This document shows positions 25,348-29,985 of a stretch of DNA of 29,985 nt, one piece after another. Below the pieces are notes generated by a model, which saw only the letters and a list, made by a program, of their open reading frames with translations, was not told where the DNA came from and made no database searches. Position 1 is the first letter of the stretch; every line of letters begins with the position of its first letter. The translations under genes were made by a program, and so were the position numbers. The stretch is from JAMZMI01 sp047632435 (lineage in GTDB: Bacteria; Bacteroidota; Bacteroidia; Cytophagales; Cyclobacteriaceae): contig JBLICU010000039.1 of the NCBI GenBank assembly GCA_047632435.1, positions 1 to 29,985 of the forward strand. The letters are read 5' to 3'.

Positions 25348-25713
25348 ATGAATATTGAAGGAAAGTTAATCGAGAAGTCTGAAACTCAAAATGTAACAGA
25401 CGCATTTAAAAAACGGGAGTTTGTTATTGAATATGCTGAAAACCCACAATATCCGGAATTCATTAAGTTGGAATTGATTCAGGCAAACTGCCAGCAGCTG
25501 GATGGTTTCAATGTAGGTGACTCACTTAACATCTCATTTAACCTCAAAGGGAGAAAATGGACTGACCCGAAAGGAGAAACTAAATATTTTAACAGCCTGC
25601 AGGCATGGAAAATTGAAGGAAAAACAGCCAGTGGCGAATCAGCACCACCCCCATCTGTAGAAGATAGCTGGATGGATCAAACACCACAAGCTGATGACGA
25701 CCTACCCTTTTGA
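25348..25713 (+). CDS. DUF3127 domain protein with SSB-like C-terminal tip
   Basis: A 121-residue protein of a Bacteroidota family. The core (about 1-90), with IEGKLIEKSETQNVTDAFKK, EFVIEYAENPQYPEFIKLEL and FNVGDSLNISFNLKGRKWTD, reads as one OB-like beta barrel similar to single-stranded DNA binding protein. A Ser/Pro linker leads to a tip that ends DDDLPF, almost the DDDIPF end of bacterial SSB. It is thus probably a DNA-binding protein that may recruit SSB partners, but its function is not established. It converges on the 88-residue ORF with a 12-base overlap. Confidence 0.9.
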   Translation: MNIEGKLIEKSETQNVTDAFKKREFVIEYAENPQYPEFIKLELIQANCQQLDGFNVGDSLNISFNLKGRKWTDPKGETKYFNSLQAWKIEGKTASGESAPPPSVEDSWMDQTPQADDDLPF

Positions 25714-25968
25714 TCTTTTTTTTCTAAAAGTTATGGCGATGTAGTCGTCAGTTGGCAAACCAATATGGGTTAGATCCCAATTGTGGTCATATCCCGCAAC
25801 CAACTGGCGAATGCATTCTGCCCTATCGTCCGTTGGATATGGGCATTGGTCCCAATAAAATATTTCAACCCTATAATTGTATTGTTTTTTGATTCCATTG
25901 ACTTTTACTTCAACCTCAATTTCTTGTTCTTCGTTAAGTAAAGGAATGTCGATTCCAATTATTCCCAT
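25702..25968 (-). CDS. Hypothetical protein (88 aa)
   Basis: An unrecognised 88-residue soluble protein. The first half is acidic and beta-like (EEQEIEVEVKVNGIKKQYNY), then comes VEIFYWDQCPYPTDDRAECI with two cysteines, and a basic tail RKKRSKG. ATG at 25968 is the only good start. Its end overlaps the DUF3127 gene by 12 bases on the opposite strand. No signal peptide or motif is evident. It is probably real because the frame is open over the full gap between its neighbours and has normal residue composition. Confidence 0.6.
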   Translation of the reverse strand: MGIIGIDIPLLNEEQEIEVEVKVNGIKKQYNYRVEIFYWDQCPYPTDDRAECIRQLVAGYDHNWDLTHIGLPTDDYIAITFRKKRSKG

Positions 25969-26087
25969 ATGAATTAATTTAAGTTGCTATTTTAATTAAC
26001 AAAAAATGTACCTTATAAGTTAAACATCTTAATATCAATTCATTAGAGAAATAGTGAATATCATTATGACCGAATCAGAACACTAAT

Positions 26088-26621
26088 ATGTCCGAATTAA
26101 CACACAATTTCAAACCAATAATACTTCTAGGAATATTGATTTTGATTCTAGGGGCTTGCAGTGTCGGCCCAAAGGAAAACAAACCCTCACCATACGGTAT
26201 TGATTCTACCCAGATTGATCAAACCAAACTATCGATCAAATACAGTAGCCCAGGAGTCAAAAAGAGAAAAATATGGGGTGATCTTGTTCCATATGGCAAC
26301 ATGTGGCGAACTGGAGCAAATGAAGCAACCGTATTCTCTTGTGACAAAGACATCAAATTAGCTGGTAATGTACTTCCCAGTGGGAAATACTCCATTTTCA
26401 CAATCCCTGACAGTCATAAGTGGACAATCATATTCAATTCAGAATGGATTCAATGGGGAGCATATAATTATGATGAGAATCAAGATGCCCTAAGATTGGA
26501 AATAGAACCCAAAACAGTCAAGGACTTTCAGGAAAGAATGAAATTTAGCTTTGAATCTAAAAAATTGAAATTTCATTGGGAATATCTACAATTTGAAATA
26601 GATATTGAAACTCTCAATTAG
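26088..26621 (+). CDS. DUF2911 lipoprotein
   Basis: A 177-residue envelope lipoprotein. The signal segment ends in LILGAC, giving lipidated Cys24. The core matches DUF2911: IKYSSPGVKKRKIWGDLVPY followed by GNMWRTGANEATVF, then LPSGKYSIFTIPDSHKWTII. Members are widespread in Bacteroidota and have no proven function. It converges on the DUF302 gene with an eight-base overlap and has no clear operon partner on its own strand. Confidence 0.9.
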   Translation: MSELTHNFKPIILLGILILILGACSVGPKENKPSPYGIDSTQIDQTKLSIKYSSPGVKKRKIWGDLVPYGNMWRTGANEATVFSCDKDIKLAGNVLPSGKYSIFTIPDSHKWTIIFNSEWIQWGAYNYDENQDALRLEIEPKTVKDFQERMKFSFESKKLKFHWEYLQFEIDIETLN

Positions 26622-27057
26622 TCCTTAAGGCATCATTTGTAACTCTCACCATTAGCTTAGTAAGGGCATCAATTGTTTCATCGCAACCCATAATCATAAA
26701 TCTCTTTTTCATGAATTTCGGATCCATAAAACCGATATAAACATCACCATATTCTTCCCAAACTAATATTTCTAAAGGCAAATCCAGTGCTGTTGTTTGT
26801 TGACATGATATCAGCGCAGTACTAAGATCAGGATCTTCAAATAAAATACTTCTTGTGGGTGAAATTTCAATTCCACGAAGCTTTGCTATTTCGTCATGTG
26901 AAACTGTTTCAAAAAAGATAAGCTCCTGCTTCTTTATTATTGAGACAATTTTGTCAGTTGTCTCTTGAACTCCAATTGAACTTTTATAAATAGTTAAATT
27001 CTGAGCCGGCAGAGCAGAACTTATGAAAATGAGGATAGCGAATGACAGTTTTTTCAT
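26614..27057 (-). CDS. Secreted DUF302 domain protein
   Basis: A 147-residue protein with a signal peptide (MKKLSFAILIFISSALPAQN; cleavage near Ala18). The mature part has the DUF302 pattern: YKSSIGVQETTDKIVSIIKK, then FFETVSHDEIAKLRGIEISP, the conserved FEDPDLSTALISCQQT and LDLPLEILVWEEYGDVYIGF. DUF302 proteins are small alpha/beta folds of unknown function, sometimes linked to redox or sulfur systems. It probably sits in the periplasm. It diverges from the phosphatase gene at 27253. Confidence 0.88.
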   Translation of the reverse strand: MKKLSFAILIFISSALPAQNLTIYKSSIGVQETTDKIVSIIKKQELIFFETVSHDEIAKLRGIEISPTRSILFEDPDLSTALISCQQTTALDLPLEILVWEEYGDVYIGFMDPKFMKKRFMIMGCDETIDALTKLMVRVTNDALRTN

Positions 27058-27192
27058 CGGTGAATGGGAAGCTGTGATATAATTTTATTTGCGAAAGAAC
27101 GCAAATTTGAAACTGAATCAAACATTTAAGTGTATTTAATTCAATTTCACAACCCCAGAAAATATATTTATGCTGACTTTTTACAAGTCGTG

Positions 27193-27215
27193 ATCAGAAA
27201 ATTCAGTTTTCTGAT
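27193..27215. promoter_or_regulatory. Inverted repeat upstream of the SpoIIE phosphatase gene
   Basis: Perfect nine-base arms, atcagaaaa and ttttctgat, surround ttcag, 37 bases before the start at 27253. It could be an operator or a leader hairpin in the 195-base gap shared with the divergent DUF302 gene. No regulator is known. Confidence 0.4.
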
Positions 27216-27252
27216 GTAGTTTTAATTTCTATCCTTTTAAATCCAGTCTCTC

Positions 27253-29181
27253 ATGAATATCTATGCAAAACTGACCTTCCTATGCCTTTTTTTAGTGATC
27301 ATTTCATCATCTACAATATTTGTTTTCACAAACATTGAGGTAAAAAAGGCATATAGGGAAGAAATGCTTATAAATATTACCAAGCAAGCAGAATCTACCA
27401 TCACTAACATTGAACAATTCATTTTTTCAAGAATCAATGATATCAATATGGCTACAAAAAATCCATATTTTCGAATCAGTGATATCTCGAGCGAAGAGTT
27501 AACATCTCGACTACAGGAACTAGAAAATCTTAATGATCTCTATTACAGCTTTTCATATTTTGATATGAACAGAAACAGACTCTCCGATAGCAAAAGACTT
27601 TCTGTGGGTAAACAAGAAGATAAAACACTCTTTTGGACTCAAATTTCATCAGAGACTCCATCAGTCATGGATGTCTCAAAGTCAGAGGACATTGGTCGGG
27701 CTGTATTACAATTTGCATCTATAGTTAATGACTATTTCGATGAAACGCCAAAAGGCGTACTAGTAGGAAGAATTTTAGTAGACGAACTTTTTAAAATATT
27801 GGGAGATATATCTCTGAGTAATGATTCTACGAGAACTTTAGAAGTTAATCTAATTGATAAAAACGGGCTAATACTCTATTCTAATGATGAAAATTTGGAA
27901 GCGATGGTTTCTACGTTTCCTGAGTTTAGTATAATACAAAATTTGGAAGGATCAAGAGTTAATTTTCTTGAAACGGATAATAAACTTTTTTTTGCAGCCC
28001 GGCAGCAAAGTTATTTGGGATATGATGGCAATGATTGGATTCTTTCTATAAGTATTGACAAAGAGATTGCATTCTCACCTTTGGCTGAGGTTCAAAATAA
28101 AATTTTGATTGTCATCCTTTCAGTTCTTGGGTTTTCTATCATCATGGCTCTTATTGCGGCCAATCTATTTGTAAGGCCGATAATTAAGTTAAGTAAAACT
28201 GCAGAAGAAATAGGAAAAGGAAATCTGAATGTAAAAATTGATATCAAATCAAATGACGAAGTGGGAAAACTGGCCAAACAACTTGCCAATTCATCGCAAG
28301 TATTGCTTAAAAAACTGGAGGAACAACAAGAAACGAACAATCAACTTGGGAAACAAAAAGCTGAAATTGAAAGTCAAAAAATGCAACTGGAGATCGTCAA
28401 CAGTCAAATATCTGACAGCATCATTTATGCTCAAAGAATTCAGAATTCCATTCTTCCTGATCTCGCTTCAATCTCCAAGGTTGTTAAAGATGTTTTTGTA
28501 ATTTATAGACCCAAAGACATTGTTAGTGGTGATTTCTATTGGTTTGAAAGGATCAGACAAGGCAGAAACGAATATTTGGTGGTTGCATGCGCAGACTGTA
28601 CAGGGCACGGAGTTCCTGGCGCCATTATGTCAATTATGGGTAGTAATCAGCTCACGAATATCATCTACTACCAGAATTATTTGGATCCAAATAAAATATT
28701 GGCTCGAATGGATAAACAAATCAAAATGGAGCTTCAGCAGCGTGACACTGAGGGCTATAGCAGAGATGGTATGGAAATTGGAATTTGCGTAATCAATCTT
28801 GATGATTTGAAAATGGAATTTTCTGGAGCAGGAATCCCTTTGCATCTGATCAGAAACAATGAACTTACAACCTACAGAAGCCCAAAATTAATGATTGGAG
28901 GGATAGATGGGGATGAACGCGAAGCTTCTGCGTTGCTCAATAAGGAGGAAATTCAACTGATTGAAGGTGACAGAATATTTCTTAGCTCTGATGGCTATCA
29001 GGATCAATTTGGTGGTTTAAATGATAAGAAATTTATGGTGAAAAATCTTAAGAAAATCATAACTGAAACTTCTAGCAAGACACTCATTGATCAAAAACAA
29101 ATTCTTACAGAAACCTTCGATAGTTGGAAAGCTGATAGCCCTCAAACAGATGATGTCGTTTTAATGGGATTAGAAATCTAA
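27253..29181 (+). CDS. Membrane sensor with HAMP and SpoIIE-type PP2C phosphatase
   Basis: A 642-residue signalling protein. Helix 1 (about 7-27) and helix 2 (about 283-306) enclose a periplasmic sensor of about 255 residues that looks like a Cache domain. HAMP follows (about 307-355), then a coiled coil (about 350-395) with the linker IYAQRIQNSILP, and the SpoIIE phosphatase domain. Metal and phosphate motifs are present: PKDIVSGDFYW at 420-430, DCTGHGVPGA at 448-457, GMEIG at 506-510, SSDGYQDQ at 578-585 and TDDVV at 632-636. It should dephosphorylate a Ser/Thr-phosphorylated anti-sigma antagonist or a SiaC-like partner; none is encoded nearby in the visible region. Confidence 0.93.
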   Translation: MNIYAKLTFLCLFLVIISSSTIFVFTNIEVKKAYREEMLINITKQAESTITNIEQFIFSRINDINMATKNPYFRISDISSEELTSRLQELENLNDLYYSFSYFDMNRNRLSDSKRLSVGKQEDKTLFWTQISSETPSVMDVSKSEDIGRAVLQFASIVNDYFDETPKGVLVGRILVDELFKILGDISLSNDSTRTLEVNLIDKNGLILYSNDENLEAMVSTFPEFSIIQNLEGSRVNFLETDNKLFFAARQQSYLGYDGNDWILSISIDKEIAFSPLAEVQNKILIVILSVLGFSIIMALIAANLFVRPIIKLSKTAEEIGKGNLNVKIDIKSNDEVGKLAKQLANSSQVLLKKLEEQQETNNQLGKQKAEIESQKMQLEIVNSQISDSIIYAQRIQNSILPDLASISKVVKDVFVIYRPKDIVSGDFYWFERIRQGRNEYLVVACADCTGHGVPGAIMSIMGSNQLTNIIYYQNYLDPNKILARMDKQIKMELQQRDTEGYSRDGMEIGICVINLDDLKMEFSGAGIPLHLIRNNELTTYRSPKLMIGGIDGDEREASALLNKEEIQLIEGDRIFLSSDGYQDQFGGLNDKKFMVKNLKKIITETSSKTLIDQKQILTETFDSWKADSPQTDDVVLMGLEI

Positions 29182-29237
29182 TAGATTGTAATTCAATTAC
29201 TTTTTTCGTAGAGGGGAGATGAATAAGTTGATTATGT

Positions 29238-29477
29238 TCAATATCTTATTAATAAACTTTCATCAACAGTAAGATCATATATTTCAGCAAGGGCATCATT
29301 TAATGCCTCTAGCAATTCCATATCAAGATCAATATCAGGATCAGCGTCACCTAGTTGTCCCAGGGTCAATCCCCTTTCTCTTACTAATGAGAGGCACTTG
29401 AGAACAATTCTTGTCCATGCCTGAGGACTTATATTATCTGTGCACCAATTTTTATAATTGCTTGCCTTTATAACCAT
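29238..29477 (-). CDS. Hypothetical acidic protein (79 aa)
   Basis: An unrecognised 79-residue protein. It is mostly helical, acidic in its second half (LGDADPDIDLDMELLEALND, then ALAEIYDLTVDESL), and has two cysteines near the start. It begins six bases after the stop of the SpoIIE-like gene on the same strand, so the pair is very likely co-transcribed and it may be that protein's partner or regulator. It is too short and does not look like a STAS antagonist. Confidence 0.6.
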   Translation of the reverse strand: MVIKASNYKNWCTDNISPQAWTRIVLKCLSLVRERGLTLGQLGDADPDIDLDMELLEALNDALAEIYDLTVDESLLIRY

Positions 29478-29483
29478 GAATTT

Positions 29484-29985
29484 TTAAAATTTAAAACCAA
29501 AAACAGATATGTCATCAGTCAAGCCAGAATTTCCTACCCAATCTTCTAAATTTTGGTTAATGAATTTGTACTGTTCACTCAAAGGCTTAATTTGAACAGA
29601 TTTAATCATTTCTTCAAATTTTTCATGTGAAAATTTGACACCATCCTGATTCTTTTGATTTTGGAATCCATTGGAAAACATGTAGTACGTAGCACCTTCT
29701 TCCATATCTATCTTCTCGGCCAGAAGATCATCAAAGTTATCGGGAGACTCTCCTTCTAAAACTGTTATCTTTTTCCCATTACAAATCATCATATCCTGCC
29801 GTACACCGCTAAATTGAACAGTTTTTTTATTGTTGTCGATTAAGGCAACAGAAACCTGTAAGTCGCACTGAAGTTCTGATGATCCTGCTGCATCTACTTC
29901 TTTTTTCAATTCTTTGATAATATCACCAGTATGAAAAATTTTCCTATCCTGAATAAGATCATTTAATATCGAATCTGCAATCAAT
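29484..29985 (-). CDS. SpoIIE-like phosphatase domain protein, partial, with altered metal motif
   Basis: The gene enters from the right edge, so only its last 166 or so codons are seen; an in-frame TTG at 29984 is not needed as a start. The end, SGLTDDISVFGFKF, and the run CDLQVSVALIDNNKKTVQFS place it in the SpoIIE/PP2C family, aligned with the last part of the phosphatase at 27253. In the usual SSDG motif it reads FSNGFQNQ, with Asn in place of the metal-binding Asp, and the preceding GMD/GME motif is also unlike its neighbour (QCDLQ). It may be an inactive or specialised homologue. It is followed closely by the 79-residue gene. Confidence 0.75.
   Translation of the reverse strand, partial: LIADSILNDLIQDRKIFHTGDIIKELKKEVDAAGSSELQCDLQVSVALIDNNKKTVQFSGVRQDMMICNGKKITVLEGESPDNFDDLLAEKIDMEEGATYYMFSNGFQNQKNQDGVKFSHEKFEEMIKSVQIKPLSEQYKFINQNLEDWVGNSGLTDDISVFGFKF

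Noticed and set aside
29188..29206. gtaattcaattac followed by six T after the sensor phosphatase gene
   Set aside because: The centre leaves only four usable pairs with a real loop, too weak to call a terminator.

Overview
The window is an AT-rich stretch of a Bacteroidota chromosome, most likely from the Cytophagales or a close relative. This rests on gene content: an etfB-etfA-bifunctional nuclease cluster, DUF3127 and DUF2911 proteins, SpoIIE-type phosphatases with the linker motif IYAQRIQNSILP, many Cys-anchored lipoproteins, and a class-I LhgO next to MsrB. It is mostly chromosomal housekeeping and stress genes. I see no phage, transposase, CRISPR array, tRNA or rRNA.

Layout. 1-2011 (minus): etfB, etfA and a DUF151 nuclease cut by the left edge, in one tight operon. 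2169-2489: a small TPR protein. 2490-3554: a Phd/VapC toxin-antitoxin pair with its operator, sitting between two direct copies of a structured intergenic repeat; the left copy ends in a mutated copy of the last codons of dnaB. 3555-6698: dnaB (minus), diverging from a degenerate Mur-ligase-like gene and a DEDDh exonuclease. 6765-14515: a stress and ion-homeostasis block with fused trehalose-6-phosphate synthase/phosphatase, a GH15 glycosidase converging on it, a K+ channel with RCK domains plus a putative lipoprotein, and a CPA1 Na+/H+ antiporter with a GOLPH3-like (GPP34) gene. 14655-15974: a PBP4-type lipoprotein carboxypeptidase. 15968-21784 (minus): a tripartite RND efflux operon (adaptor, pump, TolC). 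21933-24137: msrB, lhgO and a second, lipoprotein msrB. 24153-25287 (minus): a 45-residue membrane microprotein and a YheT-type hydrolase. 25348-27057: DUF3127, an unknown 88-residue protein, a DUF2911 lipoprotein and a DUF302 protein. 27253-29985: a membrane sensor with a SpoIIE phosphatase domain, then an unknown 79-residue gene and a second, atypical SpoIIE gene cut by the right edge.

The most notable points are the repeat-flanked toxin-antitoxin insertion carrying a dnaB-tail copy, the SSB-like acidic C-terminal tips on both DnaB and the DUF3127 protein, the Mur-ligase-like protein without its ATP-binding loop, the GPP34/antiporter pair, and the SpoIIE homologue with an altered metal-site motif. 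I did not find a clearly complete, wholly new multi-gene system; the leads above are the best candidates. All family calls come from reading the translated sequence, without database searches.
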